A stretch of 64,000 nt of DNA from Flavobacterium ichthyis (GTDB lineage Bacteria > Bacteroidota > Bacteroidia > Flavobacteriales > Flavobacteriaceae), in contig NZ_JAABLM010000009.1 in the NCBI RefSeq assembly GCF_009915155.1, positions 62,001 through 126,000 on the forward strand. Direction: 5' to 3'. The stretch's first letter is position 1, and every line of letters begins with the position of its first letter. Positions 16,521-26,713 of the stretch are shown in pieces. Under the pieces are notes generated by a model. That model saw only the letters and a list, made by a program, of their open reading frames with translations, had not been told where the DNA came from and made no database searches. The position numbers and the translations under genes were made by a program.

Positions 16521-18467
16521 ATGGCTAAAGAAAATAATAATAACAACCCAAGTCCGAAAAAAAACAAAGTTAGCCCGTGGTGGATTTACGGCGGACTCAT
16601 TTTGTTCTTCCTTGCCTTAAATTATTTAGCAACAGGTGGTTCGAGTCTTGAGGAGGCGAGTAAAATAAAAACCTCAGACTTTAACACTTTACTTCAAAGT
16701 GGACAAATTGATCGTGTGGTAATTTATAACCGTACAGAAGCGGAAATATTTTTAAACAAAGAAGGATTAGCAGACCCAAAAAATGCCAAAGTAAAAAATG
16801 ACATTTTTGATAATCCAAATAATGGCCCCCACTATTCAATTGAAGATGTGGGCGACATTAAGTCCTTTCAAGAAAAATTAGAAACCGCAAAAGCTGAAGG
16901 AAAATTAAAAGATTTCGATTATAATTCAAAAAGCGATTGGGGCGGAATTTTCTTAACCCTACTCCCTATTCTGATTTTTGTAGCCATCTGGCTATTCATC
17001 ATGAGAAGAATGTCTGGTGGCGGTGCCGCTGGAGGTGGTGGACAAATTTTCAATATCGGAAAATCAAAAGCAAAACTTTTTGACGAAAAAAACGATGTAA
17101 AAGTTACTTTTAAAGATGTTGCCGGATTAGAAGGCGCAAAAGAAGAAGTTCAAGAAATCGTGGAGTTTTTGAAAAACCCTGAAAAGTACACCAATTTAGG
17201 AGGAAAAATTCCTAAAGGTGCTTTACTTGTTGGACCTCCTGGAACCGGAAAAACCCTTTTGGCGAAAGCCGTAGCTGGTGAGGCAAAAGTGCCATTTTTT
17301 TCTCTTTCAGGTTCGGATTTCGTAGAAATGTTTGTAGGAGTTGGAGCATCTCGTGTAAGAGATTTATTTAAACAAGCTAAGGAAAAATCGCCTTCAATTA
17401 TTTTTATTGACGAAATTGACGCCGTTGGTAGAGCCAGAGGAAAAAACAATTTTTCGGGGTCTAACGATGAACGTGAAAATACACTCAACCAGCTTTTGAC
17501 CGAGATGGACGGTTTTGGAACTAATACGAATGTAATTGTTTTAGCAGCAACCAACCGTGCGGATGTTTTGGACAAAGCTTTAATGAGAGCCGGACGTTTT
17601 GACAGACAAATTTTTGTAGATCTTCCAGACATTCGCGAGCGCAAACAAATTTTTGAAGTGCATTTAGGTCCGCTGAAAAAAGTGGACGGATTAGACACCA
17701 GCTTTTTAGCCAAACAAACACCTGGATTCTCTGGAGCTGATATTGCAAATGTTTGTAATGAAGCGGCACTTATTGCTGCCAGAAAAGACAAAAAAGCTGT
17801 GGACAAGCAAGATTTTCTTGATGCCGTGGATAGAATCATTGGTGGTTTAGAAAAGAAAAATAAAATCATATCTCCAGAAGAAAAACGTGCCATCGCCATT
17901 CATGAAGCCGGACACGCTACAGTTTCTTGGATGCTAGAACATGCCGCTCCATTAGTTAAAGTTACAATTGTACCGCGAGGACAAAGTTTAGGAGCCGCCT
18001 GGTACTTGCCAGAAGAAAGACAAATTGTAAGACCTGACCAAATGCTCGACGAAATGTGTGCCACAATGGGAGGTCGTGCAGCTGAAAAAGTAACTTTTAA
18101 TAGAATTTCTACTGGAGCTTTAAGCGATCTTGAAAAAGTAACCAAACAAGCAAGAGCAATGGTTACCATTTATGGATTAAATGAAAAATTAGGAAATATC
18201 ACTTATTACGATTCCACAGGACAAACGGACTATAATTTTTCAAAACCATACTCTGAAGATACCGCAAAAATCATTGACAAAGAAATTTCTGATTTAATTG
18301 AAGGTCAATACCAAAGAGCAATTAATATTTTAGAAGAAAATAAAGACAAGTTAAACCAACTTGCTGATATTCTGATAGAAAAAGAAGTTATTTTCAAAGA
18401 CGATTTGGAAACAATATTCGGAAAAAGAGCATTTGGCAATCACCACGAAGAAATTTTTGAAGAATAA
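16521..18467 (+). CDS. ftsH: ATP-dependent zinc metalloprotease FtsH
   Basis: 648 residues. This membrane protease degrades misfolded membrane proteins and some regulators. Two membrane helices (about 21-41 and 145-166) flank a periplasmic domain. The AAA+ part has Walker A GPPGTGKT, Walker B IIFIDEIDAVG and the second region of homology (NVIVLAATNRADVLDKALMRAGRFDRQ). The zinc site HEAGH is at 461-465, with the third ligand in the downstream DLEKVT-containing segment. A glycine-rich linker (SGGGAAGGGGQIF) follows the second helix. Full length. A near-perfect terminator hairpin ends the transcript. Confidence 0.95.
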   Translation: MAKENNNNNPSPKKNKVSPWWIYGGLILFFLALNYLATGGSSLEEASKIKTSDFNTLLQSGQIDRVVIYNRTEAEIFLNKEGLADPKNAKVKNDIFDNPNNGPHYSIEDVGDIKSFQEKLETAKAEGKLKDFDYNSKSDWGGIFLTLLPILIFVAIWLFIMRRMSGGGAAGGGGQIFNIGKSKAKLFDEKNDVKVTFKDVAGLEGAKEEVQEIVEFLKNPEKYTNLGGKIPKGALLVGPPGTGKTLLAKAVAGEAKVPFFSLSGSDFVEMFVGVGASRVRDLFKQAKEKSPSIIFIDEIDAVGRARGKNNFSGSNDERENTLNQLLTEMDGFGTNTNVIVLAATNRADVLDKALMRAGRFDRQIFVDLPDIRERKQIFEVHLGPLKKVDGLDTSFLAKQTPGFSGADIANVCNEAALIAARKDKKAVDKQDFLDAVDRIIGGLEKKNKIISPEEKRAIAIHEAGHATVSWMLEHAAPLVKVTIVPRGQSLGAAWYLPEERQIVRPDQMLDEMCATMGGRAAEKVTFNRISTGALSDLEKVTKQARAMVTIYGLNEKLGNITYYDSTGQTDYNFSKPYSEDTAKIIDKEISDLIEGQYQRAINILEENKDKLNQLADILIEKEVIFKDDLETIFGKRAFGNHHEEIFEE

Positions 18468-18492
18468 ATAAATTTATTTTACCGCAACATTT

Positions 18493-18536
18493 AAAAATCT
18501 TAATTCAAAATCCTTTTTTTGAATTAAGATTTTTTT
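18493..18536 (+). terminator. Rho-independent terminator after ftsH
   Basis: An 18-base-pair perfect stem: AAAAATCTTAATTCAAAA at 18493-18510 pairs with 18517-18534, with a six-base loop and a T run. Confidence 0.9.
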
Positions 18537-18543
18537 ATCTTTG
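18536..18543 (+). promoter_or_regulatory. Promoter -7 box for the lipid operon
   Basis: TATCTTTG, an exact -7 box that begins within the T run of the preceding terminator. The start codon follows after 41 bases. Confidence 0.55.
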
Positions 18544-18584
18544 ATTTGAAATGAATTATTCAAACAGATTTTTGACCCGTATTT

Positions 18585-19184
18585 ATGAGTCTTTTTAAAA
18601 AACTTTTTGGCACAGGAGAATCCTCAGAAGAGGAAAGAGATGAAAAGCAGAGTCCTTTCAACCCGGAGGCTGTAATTCCTGTTGATGAATTATTTACACT
18701 CAATTTTAAAAAGAACGGCGGTAAATTTCTTTATTGCGAAAATCTTGATGAAGTTAAAGATCATTTTGAACATATTTTAGAAGAAAATGACTGGTTTGAG
18801 TCCGAAGCATTATGTTTTGAACAAAAATTATTCTCTCTTTTAGAAGAAAACAAATTAAATTATACGAAACCTCAACAACCTAAATTTCTGTTCGCTAGTT
18901 GCGAAAACTTAATTGCTGATGAAGGTTCTGTATTATTTTCATCAAATCAAATCAAACAAAACAAGCCAAACGAATTACCGCCAAACATTATTATTCTCGC
19001 TACCACAAGTCAAATTTTGGCATCAAAAAGTGACGGTTTGAGAGAAATAAAAAAACGTTACGACAAAGAATACCCAACAAATATCACCACCATCAAATAT
19101 TTCGAAAAAGCTAAAGAAGAAGATTTTCTACAATACGGAAGCGTGGCAAAAAACTTGTATTTGTTGCTTTTAGAAGACCTTTAA
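18585..19184 (+). CDS. LUD domain protein
   Basis: 199 residues. I recognise it as the small LUD (lactate utilisation, LutC-like) protein found before cdsA in flavobacteria. The C-terminal half ([20 protein letters not shown], then [25 protein letters not shown]) fits the LUD fold. The N-terminus has an acidic, charged stretch ([15 protein letters not shown]). Its link to lactate oxidation is not supported by neighbours: no lutA or lutB is present, and it is one base from cdsA. The role is unknown. Confidence 0.7.
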   Translation: MSLFKKLFGTGESSEEERDEKQSPFNPEAVIPVDELFTLNFKKNGGKFLYCENLDEVKDHFEHILEENDWFESEALCFEQKLFSLLEENKLNYTKPQQPKFLFASCENLIADEGSVLFSSNQIKQNKPNELPPNIIILATTSQILASKSDGLREIKKRYDKEYPTNITTIKYFEKAKEEDFLQYGSVAKNLYLLLLEDL

Positions 19185-19185
19185 G

Positions 19186-19989
19186 ATGCGTGAAACCTTA
19201 ACCAGAAGTCTATCGGGATTGGTTTATATCGTGTTGCTCATTGGTGCAGCGATTTATTCAATAGAAAGTTTTAAAATTCTTTTCGGGATTTTTCTGCTCA
19301 TTGCCGTAATTGAATTTTGCGTACTCATCAACCTCAAAAAAACAATTCCGCTATTAATTTCAGGAACATTGTACACACTTTTTGCATTAATTCCAGAAAT
19401 CACGGGAACGCAAAAATTAATTCTCGCCTTTGTTACTTTATTCGTATCGTTGCGATTGTTTAGGTTTGTCTTTAGCAACAACCTTATTCGATTTGATCAT
19501 TTGTCAAAATACGTTTTAGTCATTGGATACCTGATTTTTCCGATCATCATCATCACTTTACTTCCTTTTTCTGAAGGCGTTTACAATCCAAAAATAATTA
19601 TTGGTATCTTTATCTTGATTTGGACCAATGATACTTTTGCTTACATTGTAGGAAAATCCATCGGGAAAAGAAAATTATTTGAGAAGATTTCGCCTAAAAA
19701 AACAATAGAAGGTTTCTCCGGAGGATTGATTTTTGCCATGATTGCAGGCGTCGTAATTGCTATTTTTTACCTAAAACAAGAAATATTTTTGTGGGTAATC
19801 ACCGCCATTTTATGTGGAATCATGGGAACCGTGGGCGATTTAGTAGAGTCTAAATTCAAGCGATTAGCAGGAGTCAAAGACAGCGGCAAAATTATGCCGG
19901 GACACGGCGGTATTTTAGACCGATTAGATAGTATTTTATTTGTAGCTCCATTCATTTTTTTGTTTTACCAAATTTTAAATTATGCTTAA
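19186..19989 (+). CDS. cdsA: Phosphatidate cytidylyltransferase
   Basis: 267 residues. It makes CDP-diacylglycerol from phosphatidate and CTP, the branch point of phospholipid synthesis, in the inner membrane. Several membrane helices are visible (for example [15 protein letters not shown] and [18 protein letters not shown]). The family signature is complete near the C-terminus: [33 protein letters not shown]. It follows the LUD gene by one base and overlaps psd by eight bases. Confidence 0.93.
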   Translation: MRETLTRSLSGLVYIVLLIGAAIYSIESFKILFGIFLLIAVIEFCVLINLKKTIPLLISGTLYTLFALIPEITGTQKLILAFVTLFVSLRLFRFVFSNNLIRFDHLSKYVLVIGYLIFPIIIITLLPFSEGVYNPKIIIGIFILIWTNDTFAYIVGKSIGKRKLFEKISPKKTIEGFSGGLIFAMIAGVVIAIFYLKQEIFLWVITAILCGIMGTVGDLVESKFKRLAGVKDSGKIMPGHGGILDRLDSILFVAPFIFLFYQILNYA

Positions 19990-20638
19990 ATTTCATAAAG
20001 AAGGCTCAAAAATCATCATGATTGCATGTGCTATCGTGGTTGCCATTATTTTAGCAGCAGATTCACTTTTAATTAACAGAGCCGCAATCATGTCGGTGCA
20101 AATTGTTTCGTTAGTTTTTCTTATCTTAGTATTACAGTTCTTCAGAAATCCAAATCGAAACACGCAAATATCTGATAAACAAATCATTGCTCCTGTTGAC
20201 GGAAAAGTTGTGGTGATCGAAGAAGTTTTTGAGCCGGAATATTTTAAAGACAAACGATTAATGGTTTCAATTTTTATGTCGCCAATCAATGTCCACGTTA
20301 CTCGATATGCCATGAACGGAATTGTGAAATATAGCAAATATCATCCCGGAAAATATTTGGTAGCTTGGCATCCCAAAGCAAGTGAAGAAAATGAACGCAC
20401 AACGGTTGTGATTGAAAATGAAGTTTTTGGAGAAGTTATGTATCGCCAAATTGCTGGAGCACTTGCCCGAAGAATTGTAAATTATGCCAAAGAAGGAACT
20501 CGAGTAATTCAAGGTGAAGATGCCGGATTTATTAAATTTGGTTCACGTGTAGATTTATATTTGCCGTTAGGAACTGTTGTAGATGTAAAATTGAACCAAA
20601 AAGCCAAAGGAGGAATTACTGTAATCGCCAAAAAATAA
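19982..20638 (+). CDS. psd: Phosphatidylserine decarboxylase family protein
   Basis: 218 residues, of the shorter class. It decarboxylates phosphatidylserine to phosphatidylethanolamine. It has one or two N-terminal membrane helices ([20 protein letters not shown]), the region [18 protein letters not shown], and the self-cleavage site [12 protein letters not shown], where the Ser would become the pyruvoyl group. Overlap with cdsA and with the acyl-CoA-binding protein gene indicates one coupled operon. Confidence 0.9.
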   Translation: MLKFHKEGSKIIMIACAIVVAIILAADSLLINRAAIMSVQIVSLVFLILVLQFFRNPNRNTQISDKQIIAPVDGKVVVIEEVFEPEYFKDKRLMVSIFMSPINVHVTRYAMNGIVKYSKYHPGKYLVAWHPKASEENERTTVVIENEVFGEVMYRQIAGALARRIVNYAKEGTRVIQGEDAGFIKFGSRVDLYLPLGTVVDVKLNQKAKGGITVIAKK

Positions 20639-20904
20639 TGAGCGAAAAAGATTTAGAAATCCGTTTTGCGGAAGCATATGAAATCGCCTCAAACATGACA
20701 GAAGCGTTACCGCAAGATGTGATGTTAAGAATTTATGCGTATTATAAACAAGCCACACAAGGAAATGCCATGCACGCCAATTATTCCGGACATGATTTAC
20801 GCGATGCCTTTAAAATTAATGCTTGGATGCAAATCAGTCATTTAACTTCTGCGGAAGCGAAAGAACTTTATATTGAAACAATACAGTCACTAATTAAAAA
20901 ATAA
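20638..20904 (+). CDS. Acyl-CoA-binding protein
   Basis: 88 residues with the ACBP fold: [35 protein letters not shown] and a helix containing [29 protein letters not shown], with the conserved YxxYKQAT and KxxAW motifs. ACBP carries long-chain acyl-CoA; it is common in eukaryotes and found in some Bacteroidota. The start codon overlaps the psd stop (TAATG). In this operon it probably supplies or buffers acyl-CoA for lipid synthesis; that is inference. Confidence 0.9.
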   Translation: MSEKDLEIRFAEAYEIASNMTEALPQDVMLRIYAYYKQATQGNAMHANYSGHDLRDAFKINAWMQISHLTSAEAKELYIETIQSLIKK

Positions 20905-20908
20905 AATT

Positions 20909-21697
20909 ATGAAAAGAACAAAATTATTGTTGTCAGGAATGATTTTCACAATGCTTTTAACGTCTTGCGGAAAAGAAAAACAATTAGAAGAAGTGGAAGT
21001 TCCATCCCCTGAAAGCAGACAAGAAACTTCAACTGAAATGGGAAATCCTGAAGATGTTGCGGCAGATCCTGGAACATTTCAAATGATGAAACTTCCTTAT
21101 AAATATGACGCTTTGGAACCACATATTGATGCCAAAACAGTTGAAGTGCATTATTCAAAACACCACGTGGGATATGTAAATAATTTAAACAAAGCCATCG
21201 CTGGAACTGAACTTGAAAAACAAACTATTGAAGATATTTTAGGCAAATTAGATTTAGAAAACAAAGCCGTTCGTAATAATGCTGGAGGTTATTGGAATCA
21301 TAATTTATACTGGGAAGTAATGGCGGCAAACAAAGGCGGACAACCAAGTGGCGCTTTAGCGGAAGCTATAAATAAGGATTTTGGCTCGTTTGACGCTTTT
21401 AAAACGCAAATTTCTGAAGCCGCAAGTAAACAATTCGGTTCAGGTTGGGCTTGGCTTGTGGTGGATAAAACCGGAAAATTAGCTGTAGGAAGTACCGCTA
21501 ATCAAGACAATCCTTTGATGCCAGGTCAATCCATTTCGGGAACGCCTATTTTAGGACTTGATGTTTGGGAACATGCCTATTATTTGAAATACCAAAACAA
21601 ACGACCAGACTACATTGAAGCATTTTTCAAATTGGTTAACTGGGATGTGGTTGCTAAAAAATACGAAGCCGCAAAAACACCCGCTCCAAAAGTATAA
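20909..21697 (+). CDS. Lipoprotein superoxide dismutase (Fe/Mn family)
   Basis: 262 residues. It disproportionates superoxide. The N-terminus is a lipoprotein signal with lipobox LLTSC (Cys20), then an acidic linker to about residue 50, so it is an envelope-anchored enzyme. Metal ligands: His in [26 protein letters not shown]-type start, His in NHNLYW, and DVWEHAYY. The Gly in NNAGGYWNH and the Gln in TANQDNPLM are the pair typical of Mn enzymes, so Mn is more likely than Fe. It lies four bases after the ACBP gene, and is followed by a terminator. Confidence 0.9.
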   Translation: MKRTKLLLSGMIFTMLLTSCGKEKQLEEVEVPSPESRQETSTEMGNPEDVAADPGTFQMMKLPYKYDALEPHIDAKTVEVHYSKHHVGYVNNLNKAIAGTELEKQTIEDILGKLDLENKAVRNNAGGYWNHNLYWEVMAANKGGQPSGALAEAINKDFGSFDAFKTQISEAASKQFGSGWAWLVVDKTGKLAVGSTANQDNPLMPGQSISGTPILGLDVWEHAYYLKYQNKRPDYIEAFFKLVNWDVVAKKYEAAKTPAPKV

Positions 21698-21718
21698 CTT
21701 GTAATTTTTTATTCAAGA

Positions 21719-21750
21719 AAAAAGCCATCCCGATTGTGAGATGGCTTTTT
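21719..21750. terminator. Bidirectional terminator between sod and valS
   Basis: The stem AAAAAGCCATC (21719-21729) / GATGGCTTTTT (21740-21750) has A and T runs on both sides and lies between two convergent stops. Confidence 0.85.
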
Positions 21751-21754
21751 ATCT

Positions 21755-24400
21755 TTATTGAAGTCCAGCTAAACTTTGTTCGATGGTGGCAATTTTTGCC
21801 AAAGCGTCTGCTTCTTTTTTGCGTTCCATTTCCAAAACTTTTTCCGGAGCGTTATTTACAAATTTCTCATTTGAAAGTTTTGCCTGAACCGATTTCAAAA
21901 ATCCTTGATTGTATTTCAACTCTTCGTTTAACTTTTTAATTTCCTCCTCAACGTTGATTGAACCCGTGATTGGAATAAAATATTCGTTCGACTTTACTCG
22001 GAAAGTTAACGCTCCGTCGATTTTTTCGTTTAAATAATTCACAACGGAAACATTGCCTAATTTCATAATCACATCGTCAAATTTCGTCGATATGTTTTCT
22101 GAATTAATGGTTTTTAATTCGATGTTGTCTTTAAACGGAATATTTTTTTCTTTGCGAATATTTCTAATGCCCGAAATCACTTCTGTAGCAAAATCAAAAT
22201 CGCTAATTAAGGATTCATCAAAAGATTTAATTTCTGGCCAAGAAGCAATAATCAAGGCTTCGTCCGGAGTTCTTTCGGCGATATGTTGCCAAATTTCTTC
22301 TGTTAAAAATGGCATAAATGGATGCAATAATTTCAAATTGCTTTCAAACATTTCAATCACTTTATCAAATGTTTTTCTGTCAATTGGCTGTTGGTATCCC
22401 GGTTTGATCATTTCCAAAAACCACGAACAGAAATCATCCCAAACCAATTTATAAATTGCCATCAATGCGTCAGAAATTCTGTATTTTTCAAAATTATCTT
22501 CGATTTCGGCTAAAGTTTTTTGCAATTTTGCTTCGTACCATTCTACTGAAATTTTGGCGTAATTAGGTTGTTCGATTGTATCGCTTACCTCCCAACCTTT
22601 TATCAATCGGAACGCATTCCAAATTTTATTGGTGAAAGATTTCCCTTGACGGCACAATTCTTTGTCAAATAAAATATCGTTCCCAGCAGATGCACTTAAC
22701 AGTAACCCAACCCGAACGCCATCGGCACCAAATTCTTCAATTAAATCTAACGGATCTGGCGAATTTCCTAATGATTTCGACATTTTTCGGCGTTGGTTAT
22801 CACGAACTAATCCGGTCAAATAAACATTAGAAAACGGTTTTTCGCCCGCATATTCGTAACCCGCGATAATCATTCTCGCCACCCAAAAAAATAAAATATC
22901 CGGACCGGTTACCAAATCATTTGTGGGATAATAATATTTAAAATCCTCGTTTTCAGGATTTAAAATTCCTCCGAAAACCGCCATTGGCCAAAGCCATGAT
23001 GAAAACCACGTATCTAAAGCATCGACATCTTGCTTCAAGTCGGCAGTTGTCAGGTTTGAATTGCCCGTTTTAATTTTTGCCAATTCTAAAGCATCTTCAA
23101 TATTTTCGGCTACCACAAAATCCTCTTTTGCTCCCGAACCTTCGGAACTATAATAATATGCCGGAATTTGCTGACCCCACCAAAGTTGGCGCGAAATATT
23201 CCAATCCCGAATATTTTCTAACCAATGACGGTAAGTATTGTCAAAACGTTTTGGGTACAATTTAATTTCTTCGGTTTCCAAAACGGCTTTGATGGCAGGT
23301 TTTACCAATTCCTCCATTTTTAGGAACCATTGGTCTGACAAGCGAGGCTCAATTACACATTTTGTTCGTTCTGAAGTTCCCACTTTGTTCAAATGCGTTT
23401 CGGTTTTTGCCAAACTTCCATTAGATTCAAGTTCTTTGGCAATTTCCTCACGAACCACAAAACGGTCTTTCCCTTGGTAATGTAATCCAAAAGAATTTAG
23501 CGTGGCATCTTCATTAAAAATATCAATAACTTCTAAGTTGTGTTTGTCGCCCAAAGTTTTATCGTTCATGTCGTGAGCTGGTGTAACTTTTAGGCAACCT
23601 GTCCCAAACTCTACATCTACGTAATCGTCTTCGATAATTGGAATGCTTCTGTTGGCAATGGGCACAATCGCTTTTTTACCTTTTAAATGCGAAAAACGTT
23701 CGTCATTTGGGTTGATACAAATAGCGGTATCGCCAAAAATGGTTTCCGGACGCGTTGTGGCAACAGTTAAAAAATCTTCGGTTCCTTCAATTTTATAGTT
23801 GATGAAATACAATTTTCCCTGTCTTTCTTCGAAAATTACTTCTTCGTCAGACAGTGTGGTTTTGGCTTCGGGATCCCAGTTTACCATTCGGTAACCACGG
23901 TAAATCATGCCTTTGTTGTATAAATCCACGAAAGATTTTATCACGGAAGCTGACATGTCAGGATCCATAGTAAATTTTGTACGTTCCCAATCACAAGAAC
24001 AGCCTAATTGCTTGAGTTGTTCTAGTATTGTCCCTCCGTATTTGTCGGTCCATTCCCAAGCGTGCTTTAAAAATTCTTCACGAGAAAGGTCATTTTTGTT
24101 AATGCCTTCCGCTTTTAATTTTGCCACGACTTTTGCCTCAGTTGCAATTGAAGCGTGATCAGTTCCGGGAACCCAACAAGCATTGAACCCTTTTAATCGT
24201 GCACGACGAATTAACACATCTTGGATGGTATTGTTGAGCATATGTCCCATGTGCAAAACTCCGGTCACGTTTGGCGGTGGAATGGTGATGGTGTATGGTT
24301 TTCTATGATCTGGTTCGGAGTGAAAATAATTGTTTTTCATCCAGTAATCGTACCATTTTTTTTCTACAGATTTGGCTTCAAATTGCGCAGGAATCGTCAT
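21755..24400 (-). CDS. valS: Valine--tRNA ligase
   Basis: 881 residues from the ATG at 24400 ([20 protein letters not shown]); an earlier ATG at 24475 would add 25 residues that do not look like the family. The class I synthetase charges tRNA-Val and edits threonine. HIGH is [18 protein letters not shown] is [18 protein letters not shown]. The editing domain has [17 protein letters not shown], and the C-terminal coiled coil ([33 protein letters not shown]) that contacts tRNA is present. Full length. Confidence 0.95.
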   Translation of the reverse strand: MTIPAQFEAKSVEKKWYDYWMKNNYFHSEPDHRKPYTITIPPPNVTGVLHMGHMLNNTIQDVLIRRARLKGFNACWVPGTDHASIATEAKVVAKLKAEGINKNDLSREEFLKHAWEWTDKYGGTILEQLKQLGCSCDWERTKFTMDPDMSASVIKSFVDLYNKGMIYRGYRMVNWDPEAKTTLSDEEVIFEERQGKLYFINYKIEGTEDFLTVATTRPETIFGDTAICINPNDERFSHLKGKKAIVPIANRSIPIIEDDYVDVEFGTGCLKVTPAHDMNDKTLGDKHNLEVIDIFNEDATLNSFGLHYQGKDRFVVREEIAKELESNGSLAKTETHLNKVGTSERTKCVIEPRLSDQWFLKMEELVKPAIKAVLETEEIKLYPKRFDNTYRHWLENIRDWNISRQLWWGQQIPAYYYSSEGSGAKEDFVVAENIEDALELAKIKTGNSNLTTADLKQDVDALDTWFSSWLWPMAVFGGILNPENEDFKYYYPTNDLVTGPDILFFWVARMIIAGYEYAGEKPFSNVYLTGLVRDNQRRKMSKSLGNSPDPLDLIEEFGADGVRVGLLLSASAGNDILFDKELCRQGKSFTNKIWNAFRLIKGWEVSDTIEQPNYAKISVEWYEAKLQKTLAEIEDNFEKYRISDALMAIYKLVWDDFCSWFLEMIKPGYQQPIDRKTFDKVIEMFESNLKLLHPFMPFLTEEIWQHIAERTPDEALIIASWPEIKSFDESLISDFDFATEVISGIRNIRKEKNIPFKDNIELKTINSENISTKFDDVIMKLGNVSVVNYLNEKIDGALTFRVKSNEYFIPITGSINVEEEIKKLNEELKYNQGFLKSVQAKLSNEKFVNNAPEKVLEMERKKEADALAKIATIEQSLAGLQ

Positions 24401-24476
24401 TATCTTTTGTTCGTTGTTAGTTTTTATTGTTTTGGCAAAAGCCGAAAGATTACAAAAATGCCTAAAGTTTTTCATT

Positions 24477-24572
24477 TAGCCCCGATTGAAGCGGAAATCC
24501 TTTTATCAATTATCTCGGGTTACAACCGAGGGAATTGATAAAAGATTGCAGCGAAAAGCGGGAATATGGCTG
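24477..24572 (+). repeat. REP-like palindromic element, copy A
   Basis: Starts TAGCCCCGATTGAAGCGG, then a hairpin: CTTTTATCAATT (24500-24511) pairs with AATTGATAAAAG (24533-24544), and inner CTCGG pairs with CCGAG. It ends GCGAAAAGCGGGAATATGG. The ends match those of the elements at 26521, 34482, 45440 and 45698, while the stem sequences differ. It occupies the 326-base gap between valS and the DUF1573 gene. Confidence 0.75.
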
Positions 24573-24726
24573 ACTGAAACTAACTGATGTTTCGCTCCAA
24601 CAAAAACCTTTCGGATTTAGGCAAAAATAGTCAACAAACCGCAGTAATGAAAATTTAGATTTTATTTATTTGCAAATTGTGGCGAAAGGATTTATTTTTA
24701 CCATTATTTTATTGATTTTAAACAAA

Positions 24727-25155
24727 ATGAAACAACTTTTTACATTAATTGCGTTTGCTGTTTTTGGTATTTCGGCAATTGCGCAAACGGGTCCGAAAAT
24801 TGAATTTAAGCAAGAAATTATTGATTACGGGACGGTTTCGAGAGATGATTCGGGCGTTAGAATTTTTGAATTTACAAATGTGGGCGATGCTCCATTGGTG
24901 ATTAGCGATGTGAAATCGAGCTGTGGTTGTACGGTTCCGAAACGACCTACTGAACCGGTTGAACCTGGAAAAACCGGGCAAATTGAGGTGAAATATAATA
25001 TGAATCCAGGAACGATTAATAAAACGATAACGGTAATGAGTAACGCTGTAAATAAAACTGATGGCGTTGTGTTGCTGAAAATTACCGGGAATGTGGTGGT
25101 GAAAGAGGAAGTAAATTTGTTAGAAAAGAAAAAATCTTTACCGAATACCTTATAA
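24727..25155 (+). CDS. Exported DUF1573 protein
   Basis: 142 residues from ATG 24727, which gives a proper signal peptide (MKQLFTLIAFAVFGISAIAQ); an earlier start at 24670 would put 19 residues before it. The mature part is a DUF1573 Ig-like domain (IIDYGTVSRDDSGVRIFEFTNVGDAPLVIS, then SSCGCTVPKRPTEPVEPGKTGQIEVKYN). The SCGC motif is characteristic of this Bacteroidota family. The role is unknown; it probably acts in the periplasm or outside. Followed by a strong terminator. Confidence 0.85.
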   Translation: MKQLFTLIAFAVFGISAIAQTGPKIEFKQEIIDYGTVSRDDSGVRIFEFTNVGDAPLVISDVKSSCGCTVPKRPTEPVEPGKTGQIEVKYNMNPGTINKTITVMSNAVNKTDGVVLLKITGNVVVKEEVNLLEKKKSLPNTL

Positions 25156-25157
25156 TT

Positions 25158-25187
25158 AAAACCGGCAAATTTGCCGGTTTTTTTATG
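25158..25187 (+). terminator. Rho-independent terminator after DUF1573 gene
   Basis: The palindrome AAACCGGCAAATTTGCCGGTTT centred at 25169/25170 is followed by T residues. Confidence 0.85.
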
Positions 25188-25245
25188 CTTATATTTTGAA
25201 ATTTTGTAGAAAAAAAACCGCAAATTTGCAATAAAACAAACCATC

Positions 25246-26436
25246 ATGCCTAAAGTTTCGCAAAAGGGGCAAAATATGCCCGAATCTCCTATTCGAAAGT
25301 TAGTTCCTTATTCTGAAATTGCTAAGAGAAAAGGACACAAAGTGTATCATTTGAATATTGGCCAACCGGATATTAAAACGCCGGAAGTGGCTTTGCAAGC
25401 GGTAAAAAACGCCGATTTGCAAGTGTTAGAATACAGCCATAGTGCGGGTTTTGAAAGTTACAGAAATAAATTAGCGACTTACTACCAAAAACAGCATTTA
25501 CCAATAGAAAGTAAAGATATTATTATCACAACCGGAGGTTCAGAAGCATTGCTTTTTGCCATGGGAAGCACGATGGATGAAGGCGATGAAATTATTATCC
25601 CGGAACCGTTTTATGCCAATTATAACGGATTTTCAACCGCTTCGGGCGTGAAAGTAGTACCAGTAATTTCTACCATTGAAGACGGTTTTGCCTTGCCACC
25701 TATTTCGGCATTTGAAAAATTAATTACACCAAAAACCAAAGCAATTTTGATTTGTAATCCTGGAAACCCAACGGGATATTTATACTCTAAAGACGAAATT
25801 GCACAATTGGCAGACATCGTCAAAAGACACGATTTATTTTTAATTGCAGATGAAGTGTATCGCGAATTTGTTTACGACGGTGAAGAACATTTCTCCATTA
25901 TGAACGTTCATGGAATTGAGCAACATGCCATTATGATTGATTCGGTTTCTAAACGTTACAGTATGTGTGGCGCAAGAATTGGCTGCATTGTTTCTAAAAA
26001 TGCTGAAGTGATGGCTACCGCAATGAAATTTGCCCAAGCCCGTTTGAGTCCACCAACTTATGCGCAAATTGCCAGCGAAGCTGCTCTCGAAACACCACAA
26101 AGTTATTTTGATGCCGTGATTGATGAATACAAAGAACGCAGAGATATTTTGATTAAAAAATTAATTGAAATTCCGGGCGTAAAAGTCGCTATCCCAAAAG
26201 GCGCTTTTTATTGCATCGCTCAACTTCCCGTTCGTAATGCCGACGATTTTGCCCAATGGTTACTAGAATCTTACGACCTTAATGGCGAAACCGTGATGGT
26301 AGCTCCAGCCGCCGGATTTTATTCCACTCCAGGCGTTGGCCAAAACGAAGTTCGCATCGCCTACGTTTTGAAAAAAGAAGACCTTATCAAATCGGTTGAC
26401 ATTCTCAAACAAGCACTTGCGGTTTATCCTAACTAA
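25246..26436 (+). CDS. PLP-dependent aminotransferase (class I/II)
   Basis: 396 residues. It resembles aspartate-type aminotransferases (AAT_I fold). Seen: GHKVYHLNIGQPDIKTPE, the glycine-rich TTGGSEALLFAMG, ICNPGNPTGYLYS with the substrate-side Asn, IADEVYREFVY with the PLP-contacting Asp and Tyr, the PLP lysine in SVSKRYSMCGARIGC, and a C-terminal Arg in EVRIAYVL. The substrate pair cannot be told from the sequence: aspartate, or another amino acid, with 2-oxoglutarate. No nearby gene points to one pathway. Confidence 0.9.
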   Translation: MPKVSQKGQNMPESPIRKLVPYSEIAKRKGHKVYHLNIGQPDIKTPEVALQAVKNADLQVLEYSHSAGFESYRNKLATYYQKQHLPIESKDIIITTGGSEALLFAMGSTMDEGDEIIIPEPFYANYNGFSTASGVKVVPVISTIEDGFALPPISAFEKLITPKTKAILICNPGNPTGYLYSKDEIAQLADIVKRHDLFLIADEVYREFVYDGEEHFSIMNVHGIEQHAIMIDSVSKRYSMCGARIGCIVSKNAEVMATAMKFAQARLSPPTYAQIASEAALETPQSYFDAVIDEYKERRDILIKKLIEIPGVKVAIPKGAFYCIAQLPVRNADDFAQWLLESYDLNGETVMVAPAAGFYSTPGVGQNEVRIAYVLKKEDLIKSVDILKQALAVYPN

Positions 26437-26450
26437 AATAAAATCACACT

Positions 26451-26484
26451 AAACGTTTCCACATCGGAGGCGTTTTTTTTTTAT
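26451..26484 (+). terminator. Probable terminator after aminotransferase
   Basis: AAACG and CGTTT with inner CC/GG form a short imperfect stem followed by ten T. Confidence 0.6.
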
Positions 26485-26520
26485 TGTGGAGCAACACCTT
26501 AGGTATTTTTTAAACCTCAG

Positions 26521-26604
26521 GTTCCTGCTGCTTCGCCATATCTTTTTTAAAATCGCCCGAAGTGTCGGGATTTTAAAAAAGGATATTTGCGAGCATCAGG
26601 GCTA
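26521..26604 (-). repeat. REP-like palindromic element, copy B
   Basis: Read on the minus strand it starts TAGCCCTGATGCTCGC, has a hairpin in which TTTTAAAATCCCGA pairs with TCGGGCGATTTTAAAA (one base bulged), and ends GCGAAGCAGCAGGAAC. The start and end match the other copies; the stem is its own. Confidence 0.7.
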
Positions 26605-26664
26605 AAAAAAAACACTTTAGGTTTCTTTTAAACTTTCTCAAAAAAACGGCAAAGTTTCGGACAA

Positions 26665-26698
26665 AAAAATAGGCTTCCATTTGCGGAAGCCTATTTTT
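26665..26698. terminator. Terminator of the giant secreted-protein gene
   Basis: The 14-base stem AAAAATAGGCTTCC (26665-26678) / GGAAGCCTATTTTT (26685-26698) lies just past the minus-strand stop at 26714 and works on either strand. Confidence 0.88.
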
Positions 26699-26713
26699 AT
26701 TTCAAATTAAAAA

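Noticed and set aside
17150-17899. Long open frame on the minus strand inside ftsH
   Set aside because: It is antisense to the highly conserved AAA+ region, has no recognisable domain, and reflects codon bias of the true gene.
24401-24726. Hairpin at 24500-24544 considered as a tRNA or riboswitch
   Set aside because: A single long stem with no cloverleaf or T-loop; the ends match a repeated family at other sites.
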